Below are positions 47,949 through 61,099 of a stretch of DNA of 64,000 nucleotides, piece after piece. The stretch lies in NCBI RefSeq assembly GCF_003573695.1, contig NW_020621936.1, positions 7,006,001 to 7,070,000 of the forward strand, given 5' to 3'. This stretch comes from Papaver somniferum (Eukaryota > Streptophyta > Magnoliopsida > Ranunculales > Papaveraceae). The notes under the pieces were generated by a model. That model did no database searches. It had not been told where the DNA came from and saw only the letters and a program-made list of their open reading frames with translations. Every line of letters begins with the position of its first letter. The first letter of the stretch is position 1. Made by a program: the position numbers and the translations under genes.

Positions 47949-49305
47949 TGAATGTCTAGGAAACTTCTTATGAGAATTTATTCTAGTGTTTTTAAGAAGG
48001 ATAACTAGGGTTTGGAATGACCATTATTGTGAGTACACATAGCTATTTCCAATGTTTTCATCTTGCAATGTTTTTAGATTTATTTACTTAAATTCTAAGT
48101 TATTTGGAAGATGATTTTGCAGTATTAATCTTTATGGTTTTATAAATTGCAAATTGTTATGGGATATGTTGTTTGCGTCCGTGAACTTTGATTGTCCCAT
48201 ATTTGTTCAAAAGTTAACTCTATTATATGTCGGTATGAAAGTATTGATAAAAGATAGAATGAACTTTTGATTACAAAAGTTAAGCCTTTTATGTCATTAT
48301 GCAAATATTGATGGAAGAAAGGATGAACTTTTGTTTACAAAGATTAAGTCTATTATATGTCATTGTGCAAATAGTGATGAAAAATAGAATAAAATCTTTG
48401 ATTATTCCGCGTTATTGGTCTTTCACTGATCCACATCTTTGTGTATGTACTGTGTTGCTCCGTAAGTTTTCTTATGTCGAGCATGACCAATTGAATTGAT
48501 CGTTTTCCTTGTGGTTAATTCAATTGAGATTTTTAGATACAAATTAATGTTTCATGTGATTTGTTAATGTCCAAAGAAATCCTTCTTTTCTTGTAAAAGT
48601 AAGGTTTCTCTTGTTGTTCTTTCGGGAATGACATTTTATGGAGGAGAGTTCTTAATTGGACTTGTGCTTAATTGCCAAATCTTTGTGGGGAGTGCGGTTG
48701 TGGAATATCGTAGGAGTTGTCTTGTATCTTTATAAACTCCTTGATGAATATACTAAGTTTCGACTATGTGAAATCATTGAAACAAGTTGGTATGTTGTTC
48801 TCTTTTGGTCATGAAGTATCTCTATGAAAATCTCATGAGGATCCCACTAGTTTTCGTACCTTTGCCAATTTATATTGACAAAAAGAGGGAGAATTAATGT
48901 AGTTCACACTACAAATACATATGGTTTACGGATCATTATGTAAAGGGGAGTGGTTTTCATTGTGAGATGAAGTATTGACTAAGAGGGAGTGATACATATC
49001 ACCATAGTATTATTGTCAAAGTTGTGATACAATTGAACTTTGATGCGGTGTAATGATACTATGACACTGTATAACAATGATTGAGAGCAACTGTTTTCTC
49101 ATTGTTATAGCTACGGATCTTCAACAACTATGATGCTGAGTTGAACACATTTGGAATCATTGGAGTACTTGGAAGTGAAGAAGATTTCGAGTAATGTTGA
49201 AGAACCAAGGAGATCAAGCATTTGGATGAGAAGCTACAAAGTTTATTTATTTTGTAATCCATATGTATTGATAATTTTGTCACTAAAATTGACAAAGGGA
49301 GAGAT
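47949..49305 (+). other. 3' noncoding region of unit 2, with polypurine tract
   Basis: Collinear with 38975-40313, including AG-rich words near 48884-48897 and the final tract ending 49305. One insertion relative to unit 1 (AGGGAGTGATACATATCACC, about 48984-49003) is seen. Confidence 0.6.
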
Positions 49306-51632
49306 TGTTAGAGAACTGCTCGGTCGAACTCGCAAGCATTGCTATCTCAAGCTTGTTTGTCAATGTTAGTGATCAAAACTATAAGTCTTGATTTTTAGTC
49401 TACTTATAGTGATGTCTCAGACTAGGATAGATTGTGTAGTTGAGCATTAGACTTCACGAGGTTCATTAATTGAAGACGAAGAACTACTAAGGAGAGCTTG
49501 TGGAACTTCATCAATAAAAGGTATGTGGAGACGAATCACTTGGAAAGTCTATTTCTACTCTATCTCCTATATTGAGACAAAAGTCGTATTAATATATAGT
49601 TGTCGATTATGCACATTTGAGATTTCTAGCTGAGATTAACTCACTTACATATTTCTCGAAATATGTGTTAGTAAGCTTTTGCTTCAACCAAGTCCATCTT
49701 ATATTCTTGAAGAAATTCAAAAGATGATCATGTGAAAATCGCCGAGTAACATCTTACATGGTTTGTGTGATGCAATAATTTGGTATAGACTTGGAATGTT
49801 TCGTTATGATTATTACAATAACTTGAAAATTGTTTTGATGCTAATAGTGCGTGAAAACGGCTATTGTCATCCTCTAAGAAAGTTTCAATGATTGAAATAG
49901 AGTTTAGAACTATTGGATTATAAACATAGTGTGCATTCTTGCATGTATGTGATCCATGATCGGAACTAGAGTATGCATACCCATATGTGTACTTGTAGTT
50001 GTGAAATTCCGTGTACCAAGTACACATACCGGTACGCATACTTGCGTAAGGTATAGGTCCCGGAATTTCTGCTGGGTTTTGGAAGTGTACTAAAGTATGC
50101 GTACCCGTTCGCATACTGGCGAACCCAAACTCAGACCGGCTACTTAGGTATGCGTACACATATGCATACCTGAGTGGTTAAAGTTCTAAAATCGGTTGGC
50201 TCACGAACTAATACATCTATATATTAAGGAATGCATTCTTTGGAAACCGTGGCTATAATGTTCATGAATTGATTCGAGTGAATCAAACTGATTTTGCTTT
50301 AATTGTGTTCTTGTATACTTCTATGAGAATATAGCAATTGAACAACTCTTTAACTAGTTTCATTTGAGTCATTTGAACTAGTTATGGTTAAGATGAATAA
50401 GGTTGATATGAGACTGTTCATATAGCTAACCTTGGTTAATTACTGTTGAGCCAACATGGTGTACACGTTTAGGTACGGTTACTCAAACCTAAATGAAGGT
50501 ACATTTCATTTGTGTATAACAAGCTAAGTTCGATCTAACAATTGAAAGATATTAGCTTGAATCTAATCAGGTTTTTATCCAACGGTGAATATTGAATGCT
50601 TTGTTACCAAGGTAACTTAGATTCCAAACCTTGTTTTGAAAACTATATATAGGAGAACTCTAGCAACTGGTAAACCTAATCCCCACACCTCCTGTGTGAT
50701 ACTAGTTGTATAAGTTAGAGTCGATTCTCCTTTAATATTTGTTTAGATTTGCTTGAGATTTATCTCCGATAGGTAAGATAAAAAGTAGTCACAAACATCT
50801 TCGTCTCATCGTTTGTGATTCCACAATATCTTGTTTCGCTACCATACGATTAAGATTGTTGTGAGGTGATTGATAATACTAGGCTGTTCTTCGGGAATAT
50901 AAGTCCGGTTTATCAATTGGTTCCTGTGCACCTTGATTTATCAAAAGACGGAACAAAACTCGTAGGTATTTCTGTAGGTGACAGATTTATCTATTCCAAT
51001 AGACTTTTCTGTGTGAGAAAAATTTGTTTATCAAGTCTTGTGAGATCAGCTAAGGGAATCAAGTGCATAGTATCCTGCTGGGATCAGAGACGTAAGGAGC
51101 ACGACTGTACCTTGAATCAGTGTGAGATTGATTAGGGTTCAACTACATTCCAGTCTGAAGTTCATTGGTACTACGCTAGTGTCTGTAACAACTTAATACA
51201 ATGTGGTGTTCAAAGTTGGACTAGGTCCCGGAGTTTTTCTGCATTTTCGGTTTTCCTCATTAACAAAATTCTGGTGTCTGTGTTATTTCTTTTCCGCATT
51301 ATATTTTGTTATATAATTAAAATATCACAGGTTGTGCGTTGGGATCAATCAATTAACTAATCCAACCTTTGGTTGTTAATATAAATGGATTGACACTTGA
51401 ACATTGGTCTTTGGTACTGTTCAAGTTGTTTCACATAATAATCAGACTCGCGGATTTCTATTTGTTTGATTTGCTGATTACATTGTGAAACAAAGATACA
51501 AAACTCTTTGATATACTTTTCTCTAGATCGAGTCTGACTTCCTAGTTGATTCTCTTGAAAGTATATTGGAGTTTCTCTATTCAGATTGTCGAACGAAATA
51601 TTGAGCGTGGTTGTTAGACCCCCGCTTTTTCA
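49306..51632 (+). mobile_element. LTR3 of the array
   Basis: 2327 bp, TGTTAGAGAACTGC... to ...CCCCGCTTTTTCA. Two deletions against LTR1 account for the shorter length: about 130 bp near 50738 and about 32 bp near 51042. The right flank GGCGA echoes TGCGA left of LTR1. No primer site follows, so this is the outer 3' LTR. Confidence 0.9.
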
Positions 51633-52652
51633 GGCGATTCAATCAATTAAAACAAAAGAGGATAATTCAAGTGTTTGAACACTGAATAAACCTTAGTGAA
51701 CAATCAAAGCACCTCTAAGGATTAAGTCTTATGTTGTAAAACTTAATCCAAAGGAATAAACTATTCAAATTGTTGATTTGTTTCGATATTTTGTATAAGG
51801 TCTATTCAAATAAAATTATCAATTATTATGAATGAATAAAATTTATTTTATAATCGTTATCTCATTATTTGATAATTCCGATTGCATAGCCTGTATGGAT
51901 GATTATATTTTATGCTATTGCTTTCGGTTTATGAGATGTTAGTTTCGGTTTTTATTAACCTAATTATTCGATCTCATATTGTGGTATCCCTTATGGTTCG
52001 TGTGGATTTTCCTTTTTAGGTAGCTTTATCAAAGGATCATAAGGTGTTACGATTGAAACTCATGTGTGAAAAGTCACAATATGTTGATATCAATTTATGT
52101 TTACATAATTTTTGTTCAACATAACATATGAGTTTCCGGTTTAAATTTTTCTATTGGCACGCATTGGTTAAAACCGATTCAACTTTTCTCTGGTACAGGT
52201 TGCTCTTGTAGTTGTTATTTTGTTCTTGCGAGAGGATGACAACAAATATGGGGAGAGTTCTTATGAACTTGCGCTTAATTGATATATCTTTTAGGGAGAA
52301 TTGGTTGCGGAAATCGAGGTAACGATTTAATTTGTTAGTTAATCGTTTTTCCTGTTTAAGAAAACTTGATTTCATTGCATATATTTTGCTTTTCCTTAAC
52401 AAAATTCGGTACAATTGATGTGTTCCACTATTGTGTATGGATTGATTTTGTGATTCAATTGTTTTCCGTTTAGAAAAACTGTGTGTCAATTCTATTGACT
52501 TAATGATTTGGTTTCTCCTTTATTGTTTGGTATCAATTTTTCTTGCTTAACAAAATTCGGTGCAATTGTTGTGCTTACATTGGATTATCTTTGTTTCAAT
52601 TGCTTCTGGTTGAGAAAAACTATGACAAATCAATGATTCAGTTTGTATTTAG
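51633..52652 (+). mobile_element. continuation of the interrupted subfamily B element, 3' noncoding part
   Basis: After the array the sequence resembles Sirevirus-type 3' noncoding DNA. ATGGGGAGAGTTCTTATGAACTTG (in two overlapping words near 52238-52265) parallels the GGGAGAGTTCTTAATTGAACTTG region of unit 1 at 39667. An internal repeat (CTTAACAAAATTCGG...TTGAGAAAAACT) occurs at 52389-52490 and 52541-52625. The minus-strand ORF 52151-52489 is a shadow. Confidence 0.5.
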
Positions 52653-55621
52653 TGTTAGAGCATTCTTCCCCCGAACTCACAAGTGTTACTATATCAAGCT
52701 TGTTGTCAAATTTAGTTGTGAAAACTATATCTTGATTCAAATCTACAATTAATTAAGTCTCGGTCTAGAATAAAGGTAGTTGAGAAACAAATCAGTCATC
52801 ATTTGCGTTTTACCGTTAGAAGGTGAAGATCAACCGAAGCTTTTGGATAACTTCATCAACAAAAGGTAAGTGAAGACTGAACCACCTATTTCTCACGTTA
52901 TATTCACCTTTCAATCCTTGAAACGATTGTCGCATAACTAATTAGACTAGCATGCATAGACAAGAATTTCGAGTTGAGAACTAATTATTTAGTTTACGAT
53001 TTTCTCGAAATATAATGACTAAGCTTAATGAACATTTGTTCAAACTTGATCAAATTTCGGTGGAGAACAATTTATTGTTCGGAACCAAATCATGATTCAA
53101 GTTTATCATTCGAAAATAGTCTGGAACAATGATATGTGTCATTGATGTTATTCAGGAATGTTTCGAATTGATTTATAGAAATATATAACTACTTTATTTG
53201 GAATACAAGACAGTGTTATTAGTCTTACAAACTGAGAAAACTGTTATATGTCTGAATCCGTATTACATGTACTTGTACACGTAGCAGAGTAGATATATAT
53301 ATATCAACTTTCAAATTTGTGTGATTTGCATATTCGTATGTACATTATGGGAAAATTTGTTGTTTCGTGATCCAGATAGGTATGAATATTCGTATGCAAG
53401 CCATGTTGGAATTGTGGTAAGGGAACCGGGTCAAAATAATCAAACCGCATGCGAGCCAATACAGTTATATATTCTGGAACCAATTAGTACCCAAACCGGT
53501 ACGTGAATTGAAAAAGTTCTATGGACTCCGGAACCGGTAAAAGTCTTAAGTTTGCAAACCGGTACGTGAACTGAAAAATTTCTTTCAACTCCGGAACTTT
53601 GAGTTGCACATAAGTTCGCAAACCGGTACGTGAATTGAAAAAGTTCTGTCAACTCTGTAAGTCGGTTATTTCTTATAAGTTTGCAAACCGGTTCGTGTAT
53701 TGTGACTCATCCGACTCACGAACGATTCAAGTAATTGTACCTTGTACTTTACCAACTATGTCGATTATGATTCCATTGCAATTAAATTATTTCTATGAAA
53801 TGATTTTCATTTGATCAATTCTCTAATTAAAACTAGACTCATTTTATCACATGATTGTGACTCAAGACTAATGTCTTAGTGAACATGAAAATGAGTGTTA
53901 AGCTTTTAACGTTCAAATCGGCTAGTTTCGGCTAACCATGTTGAACATAGTCTTTATACACAGTTCGGTTAAGGTTTACCTAACCAGAGTGTATATCTTG
54001 TATATGTGAATAAGATTCAAAGCTTTCATCTAACAATGGATATTGTTTGCTTGGTTCCAAAGCCATTTTAGCTTAAACCTAAAGCAACCTAGGCTTTGAC
54101 GTCTATATAAAAAGTACTCTTGGCAACTGGGATCTTTGAATCCTATTTGGTGTGTCCTATTTGTATCTAAATTCGTCATCTCCGGAAACCCTTCTAGGGT
54201 TTAGCGACTACAAAGACTTCATTGGGATTCATGAAGCCATATACAGTTATCTTTTATCTTGATAACTCGAGTATCCTGATCTTGATTGTTTGTAGAGCTT
54301 GCTCCAACGACCAAGATAGATAGTAATCATCAAAGTTCTCTTCGTCTCAGACTTTGTTGATTCCAAAAGTTTTATAATTGTGAGGTGAATAATAATCTAG
54401 GCCGCACTTCGGGTTGCATAAGTCCGGATTTTGAGGATAGCCAGACTTTTGTCAAGTTGCTATCAATTTCCATCACTTGTATCTATCGTTTGATATGATC
54501 ATCCGTTTAGATCGTAAATCAGGAAATCAATCATAGGCTTAATATGTGGGAGGATGATACAAGAGTATCGTAGCAGAGGGACAACTAAGGCTGCCAGATG
54601 AGGCTAACTATTAGCCTAGGTTTAGTTGAGCCATATTATGGCTAGAAAGTATCTAGAAGGCATTAGAAGAGGTGCTAGTTTGATAACTTGGCCTAGAAGT
54701 TTGAGGTTTCCTAACTTAGATAGGATTCCTAGTATAGATGAGTTCTAAAACTCATAGTCTTGTTTGAGGTAAGAAAAACTCATATAAAAGGGTAAAGATT
54801 ATAGATAGAAGAGGTAGAGAAAAACGAGAGAAAGAACAACCAATTTATTGGATTGTAAAATAGAGTTTTTCTTTCAAAGCAATAAAGAAGAAGAAGTTAG
54901 CAGTATCATCGTATTCTTTTCTGTGTGTTCTTTCAATCTTTCTTCATATCGGTACTGACTCTAGGTACCACTGATCGATTACGTATCAGAGGAAAATTTG
55001 GTTTAAAGTGTTCAATTGAGTTGAAGCAACTCTTAGTTGGTGTGAGACCGTCTAAGGGAATCAATTGCGCAGAGTCCTGCTGGGATTCAAGAGGCGTAAG
55101 GAGCGTGACTGTACCTGAATCAGTGGGAGACTGAGTTCGGGCTCAATTATATTCCAGACCGAAGTTAATTGGTAGTAGGCTAGTGTCTGTAGCGGGTTAA
55201 CACAGTTTGGTGTTCAATCTGGACTAGGTCCCGGTTTTTTCTGCATTTGAGGTTTCCTCGTTAACAAAATTTCTGGTGTCTGTGTTATTTCTTTTTTCGC
55301 ATTATGTTGTTTATCTTTATAATTGAAATATCTCAGGTTGTGTGTTGATCAGTCACAGTAGATAGATCCAACCTTGGTTGTTGGATAAGACTTGATTGAT
55401 CCTTGGATATTGGTCTTTGGTACCATCCAAGAACTCTCTTTGTAGTTAGGTTCACGGATTCAATTCTGTAAAAGTTCTAACAACAAGAGAGAGAGAGGGA
55501 TAGAGATAACTCTAGACACTTTCCTTGATTGAGTTTTAACTCTCGAAGTTGTGTTGAGTTAGTCCATGCAGATTGCCTACGAAAAATTTGGTGGTGTATT
55601 TTGGTACCCCCAGTGTTTTCA
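52653..55621 (+). mobile_element. solo LTR, Sirevirus-like (subfamily C)
   Basis: TGTTAGAGCATTCTTC... to ...CCCCCAGTGTTTTCA, 2969 bp, with a TATA box at 54104-54111. Flanks TTTAG and TTTAA agree at four of five positions, and the CTTAACAAAA repeat of the host element resumes on the right. No primer site or polypurine tract adjoins it. Confidence 0.8.
53475..53705 (+). repeat. ~70-bp repeats with AACCGGTACGTG in the LTR
   Basis: Four units sharing GCAAACCGGTACGTGAA and TTGAAAAAGTTCT..CAACTC, 60-75 bp apart. It occupies the same relative position as the GTATGCATAC module of the 34390 subfamily but uses a different word. Confidence 0.85.
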
Positions 55622-55784
55622 TTTAATGTTTTTGCTTAACAAAAATCACGAGATCGTTTGTTTAGTCCATTTGATTCCGGATAAGAGAAACTAAGTTAAT
55701 TTTAATTAGACTTATCAAATATAGGATTCGGTTATTCAAGTTTAATCGAAATCCTTGACAAGAAAAACTAGTTAACTAACCTAA
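55622..55784 (+). mobile_element. third internal repeat unit of the interrupted element
   Basis: Begins TTTTTGCTTAACAAAAATC and ends with a GAGAAACTAAG-like word, a diverged third copy of the unit at 52389 and 52541. It was separated from them by the solo LTR. Confidence 0.5.
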
Positions 55785-56565
55785 TGTTAGAGCATTGCTC
55801 GGTCGAACTCACAAGTGTTGCTATCTCAAGCTTGTTGTAAAATTTAGTTATAAAAACTATATCTTGATCTCTAGTCTACAGTTAATTAAGTCTCAGACTA
55901 GGATAGAAGTGTAGTTGAGAAACATAGGATCACGACAGTCATCATTGCATTCTACCGTTTGAAGGCGAAGATCAACCGAAGTTTTTGGAGAACTTCATTA
56001 ACAAAAGGTAAGTGAATACTGAACCACCTATATCTCAAAATATATTCACTTTTCTATCATCCGAGACGATGTCGCATAACTAATTAGACTAGTATGAATA
56101 GACAAGAATTTCAAGTCAAGCTTATCTTGATAATTTCTTGAAATATATTGACTAAGCTTAATGAACATTTGTTCATGCTTGATGAATTTCGGTTAAGAAA
56201 AAATTTATTATTCGGATTCAAAATCATAATTCAAGTTTCATCGCTCGAAAATAGCCTGGAACAGTGATATGTTTCATTGATGTTATTCGGGAATGTTTCG
56301 AATCGATTTAGAGAGAAATATAGAACTACTATAGATTCAGATACAAGACAGTGGTATCAGTCTTACGAACTAGGAAAACTGTTGTACGTCTGAAGCCGTA
56401 TTACATGTACTCGTACACGTAGAGGAGTAGCTATACATATCGACTTACAAATTTGTGATACACATATTCTTATGCACATCTAATGAAAATCTGTTTAACT
56501 CGTAAACCAGATCGGTATGCATACTCGTACGCAAACCATTCTTGAACTTTGGTTACCGAATGCTA
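55785..56565 (+). mobile_element. truncated LTR, subfamily C
   Basis: Starts TGTTAGAGCATTGCTCGGTCG and aligns with the first ~780 bp of the 52653 LTR up to about GTACGCAAACCATTC, then loses homology. There is no polypurine tract on its left, so it is probably not the 3' LTR of the element to its left. Confidence 0.7.
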
Positions 56566-57180
56566 CAATATGATTTGATAAATGAATAATCTCGTCAAAA
56601 ACATAATTTCTTCGGTTCATATCCTAGTTAGCAACTCGGAGAACTATTCATGAATATTCGCGAATGTTTAAAACACCGGCTTTGATTGGTATATTTCTTG
56701 GAAAATCGAATTATATGGCGGTAACTCTTAGATGCGGCGGTAACTCTTTGGAAATTTCCGCCTTTTGTATCACTAATGCGGCGGTATATCACCTTTATTG
56801 ATTATTGAATTCTGTTATTTGTTTTGACTTTTTTATTATCTCTTACTTAGTGCGAGGCCATGAAGTAGAGTGTGTCTCCTCCCTAGTGAGAGATTTTATT
56901 TTTTTTCAAAAAAATCTTATAAAGGAAGTCGAACCCTTAACTTAGCTTAAACTTATGACTGACAGGATATTCTCCTAAACGTTGAGATGTTCATGCTTTG
57001 GAATTTGACTTTAACTTAATTTAAACTTACTTAGTTGACTCACTATAATGGAGCCATAAACTTCTTAATCAAATTCAAGGTTTGTAATCATTGATTCAAC
57101 CAAGAGCACATTAATAATAAACTTGGTAATGTCGAGAGAAAAGTGAAATCAAAAAGTAGAAAACTTTTTCTTGATTGATG
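56566..57180. other. no gene seen
   Basis: Contains a short duplication GCGGCGGTAACTCTT at 56712-56755 with a third partial copy near 56780. Otherwise AT-rich. Confidence 0.4.
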
Positions 57181-57185
57181 GGTAT

Positions 57186-58964
57186 TGGTAGGACTTGAAA
57201 GAGTACCTACGACTATGTCTAACTGCAAGTGCACAGTGTCACAATGTAACACAGGGCATGCACAGGTTGATCCTCAGGGACAAGGTGGGTGTAAAGCTGA
57301 AACTATGGTCTCACTTAAACTGATTCTAAACAAGAAAGAGTAACCAAAATGGGGGTTGTTTTGATATGTCGATACGACAAGGTGTTGGTGAGGATTACAA
57401 CAGAAAATAAATAAAAGTAAAAGATGCAAATAACACAGGGAGTAAACACTGAGAATGAAGGTACTAGGATTGTCGAATCCACCATTAACTCATACTATGT
57501 ATTCAACTGATTATGATACTCTTGTCCTTTTAACAGATAAGGTAGAGGTGTCAAGTCTATTACTTACCTAAGGTGTTTCACCAATGGATGATTCAATCAC
57601 AACTAAAATATCAATCCGGAGCACTAACTGTCTAATTAAGCACAACTAGTCAAGGGATTAACAATAGTCTCTAAAGCATGAGCTGCAGCATAATCAACAC
57701 AGTTTTATCCTGACTACAATGATACATGGCATACACTGTGAAATCAAAGCATTGACGTACTAAGATTGAAACTATCCTAACAGTTTAAGCATTCAAGAGA
57801 AACACAATTAGTATGAATAACACAGCAGAAAGCTAAGGTTTCATCTAAACCCTAGTTATTGAATTAGAACATAATAACACTACTGAAAACAAACATAAAT
57901 TACTACAGCTTGGTGCACCGGCTAATCCAGGCATACCCACACACACAATACCATGTTCTATTTATACCCAAAATTAGGGTTCTTAACAGTTTCCCCAAAA
58001 ATTCCCAATTTAGGGTTTACATTGAAAATTATAATTAAAGCTCACCCGTCTCTGATTTTGTTGTCTCCCCCTCGACCCATGTCTTGTCTTCTGTCTCTGC
58101 TACTCCTCCTGCTCCAATTGTCTCTTACATCGCCTCTTCTACAAACCCTAGTTCTCTCTTTCTTGGTTGTAGCGTCTTTGCGAGAAGCTAAAACTAAGCT
58201 AGAGAGAGTCTAGGGTTTAGGGTTAGTCTGCTGTGGTGTCGGGTGAAGGTAGTGATGGTGAAGCTCGAGAAGAAGGGCAAGAATGGTGTTGCAGGTCTGT
58301 TGGTCGGGGAAGAAGAGGAGAAGTCGATGGTTTTGGGAGAAGATATTTGGTGCTAGGGTGTTGAGCGGGTGTATCAAAATTTGATGATCGGTGATGAAAA
58401 GCGTAGGATGAAAAGGTGATGGAGTGATCCAACGGCGCGATGGAATGGATGTGGAGCGACCGTTGGATGCGTGATACAACAATTCTGACGGCTTAGATTG
58501 GAGTTAGGTACTATGATGTTTGACAGGAGCTTCAAGATTTGATGCTCGGTGATGAGGCGAACGTTGGATGATGTGATGGATCCAATCTGACGGCCCTCAT
58601 GGAAATGGGTATGGATATTGAAAATGGATTTGGGTAAGGGTTTTGGGCCTTGGGTATGCCAAGCACATATCTTCTTTAAGGACAATTCTTCCTCTTCAAG
58701 CCCACTTCTAGTTGATCCGGCTCTTGCAAACATCATTCTTCGCTGCCTTTCTGCAGGAGTCTTTGCCGTTTCTTTGCTCTTTTCGCTCCGTGAGTTAACC
58801 AGGCTTTATTTAGTACCTAAAAATGCAAAATTAATTGAGAAAAGTATTTATTCTTGAAAACAACGAAAACACATAATATGGGATAAAATGGAGCGTTAGT
58901 GCACAAATGATGAGTTAAATGCCAATAAAAAGGTGCAAATATATACAATATTTGGCACTCATCA
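57186..58964 (-). mobile_element. solo LTR, Ty3/gypsy type
   Basis: The minus strand reads TGATGAGTGCCAAATATTG... to ...TCAAGTCCTACCA, 1779 bp, with a perfect target duplication GGTAT (57181-57185 and 58965-58969). The minus-strand 3' part contains CCTTGTCCCTGAGGATC..CCTGTG and CACTGTGCACTTGCAG, typical of gypsy LTRs. Several small ORFs (57953-58213 plus; 58210-58736 minus) have no domain. Confidence 0.88.
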
Positions 58965-58969
58965 GGTAT

Positions 58970-59306
58970 CCATTTGTAGCTATTTATAGGGAGTTTTGCA
59001 TCAATAGTGTCTGATAGAATTCCCAAATCTCTTTGAATTAAGGTTATAACAGATAGGTACCATTTCGAACGTAAACTTCCCCTCAGACCCCATAACCTCA
59101 CTTGTTAGGTCGAACATATCCAAAGGGCCTACCATCACCCTAGGATATCGTTCATATCGATAAAAATAATGTGTAAAACTATTTTAATTACCAAAGAATT
59201 TGTAGTGCCAGTCATCGTAGTCCAATTATCCCGTTCTAGAATGCCCACACTCTATAAGGACACACACAAGAATCACCTTATGCTCGTTTGTAAGATATTT
59301 GTTATG
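58970..59306. other. no gene seen, possibly flanking LTR debris
   Basis: Includes CTATTTATAGGGAG (58979-58992), which resembles a gypsy LTR core promoter. Nothing else can be supported. Confidence 0.35.
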
Positions 59307-60764
59307 TGAAAATGTGGGGGTACCAAAATACACCACCAAATCTTTTGTTAGGTAACCCGTATGGACTAAACTCAAATACAATTCCGAGAGTTACAACTAA
59401 ATGAATCTCAATCATGAATTATATGAAGAGTTTATATCTCTTTCTATCATAATCAATATGTATTCGGAGACAAGTCAGTGAACCTGACTATACCGTGAGA
59501 GTTCTTGCACGATTCCAAAGATCAATTTCCAAGATCAATCAAGTCGTATCCAACAATTACGATGGACGTATCTACTTTGATTGATTTACTGTAATATTTC
59601 AATTATAAAGACAAATAATATAATGCGGAAAAAGAAATAACATAGATACCAGAAACTTTTTTAACGAGGAAACCACAAATGCATAAAAATCTCGGGACCT
59701 AGTCCAGATTTGAACACCAAACTGTATTAAAACACTACAGACTCTAGCCTATTATCAAAACTTCGGACAGGAATGTAGTCGAGACCGAATCCACCATCAC
59801 AGTAATTCAGTTACAATCGCGCTCCTTAAGCCTCTTGAATCTCGCAAGACGCTGCGCAATTGATTCCCTTAGCTGACGTCCTTTATAGCCTAAGAATTGC
59901 TTCAACTCAATTGAAGACTTTAAAGCAATATGGCTCCCACAGATAATTCAATATGTGATTTTCAATCTGATCAAAAATCAAGGTAAGATAGCAAATCTGT
60001 TGCAATAGACAAAGTAGAGCAAACCTCAAAATCCGGGACTCACAATTGCCGAAGAGCAGCCTAGATTATTATTCACCTCACGAGTAATTCCTACTCCGGT
60101 TTCAACAAAGAATCGTTATCGAGGAATATACTTGTTGAATCACAAAGTCTGAGATGAAGAAACTTTGTGATTTCTATCTATCTCGCTTGATCGTAGTGAG
60201 ACTCAACAATCAGTACCAAGATCAGGATACACGAACTATCAAGAGAAAGATAGTTGGACCTGACTTCACGAATCCCTAGGTGAAGTCTTTTTAGTCGCAA
60301 AACCTAAAAAGGTTTAAAAGAGAGGACGACTCTAGTTTACAATTATGACACACAAAATAGAGTCAGGGATTCAAAGATCCTAGTTGCTTGAGGTTTTCCT
60401 TATATAGACTTTCAAGATCAAGATTGCTTTAGATTTAAGCTAAGATATCTTTGGAATCAAGCAATCAATAATGGCCATTAGATGAAAAATTGACTTGAGA
60501 TTAGCGTAATAGAATATACGCTATGGTTAGGATGAACTGTAACCGAACCGTGTACGATGACTCGTTCATGAAAGGTTAGTCGAAACTAGCCAGACGAACT
60601 ATAAGCTTAATCGATTTTATATAACACGTTAAGACTTTAATCTTGAGTCACAATCATGAGTTATGATGTGATCAAATATGTGTAGATGTGTTTTTAGATA
60701 GTTGTTCAAATGTCGATTATCTCGTAGAAATAATTTTGATGCATCTGAAAATATTCGATAGGTT

Positions 60765-61030
60765 AAGTACGCGTACCAGGTATATGTACTTACTTAAAGT
60801 TTGTGATTTATTCTGTCATGGTACGTGTACCGGGTTTGTATACCCTTAAGAAAATCGAGTAAAGGAGTTCACAGAAATTTTCCGGTGTGCATACTAGGTA
60901 TGGGTACCAACCTGAGTTCACGAGTCAACATAACCTTTTGGGTTTGCATACTTGGTATGTGTACCAAAGTCATTGCCGAATTATAGTTACGTCGGTACGT
61001 GTGCTGGGTAAGCTGGTACATGTACTATCC
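60765..61030. repeat. palindromic GTACGCGTACC-type words in the LTR
   Basis: Five word pairs such as TACGCGTACCAGGTATATGTA, GGTACGTGTACCGGG and GCATACTAGGTATGGGTACC at about 50-60 bp spacing, equivalent in position to the other LTR modules. Confidence 0.7.
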
Positions 61031-61099
61031 TATATCCAGATTTACAGTAGTTTTATATCTCTCTAATAATCAATCTGAAACATTCCCGAATAACATCAA

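Noticed and set aside
49728..50159. 143-residue minus-strand ORF in LTR3
   Set aside because: Produced by the palindromic GTATGCATAC words; the reading frame is not kept in LTR1 or LTR2.
55785..56565. LTR considered as the 3' LTR of the element whose 5' LTR is at 29934
   Set aside because: Sequence belongs to another subfamily and no polypurine tract precedes it.
58210..58736. Three overlapping minus-strand ORFs
   Set aside because: All lie inside the 57186-58964 solo LTR and have no recognisable domain.
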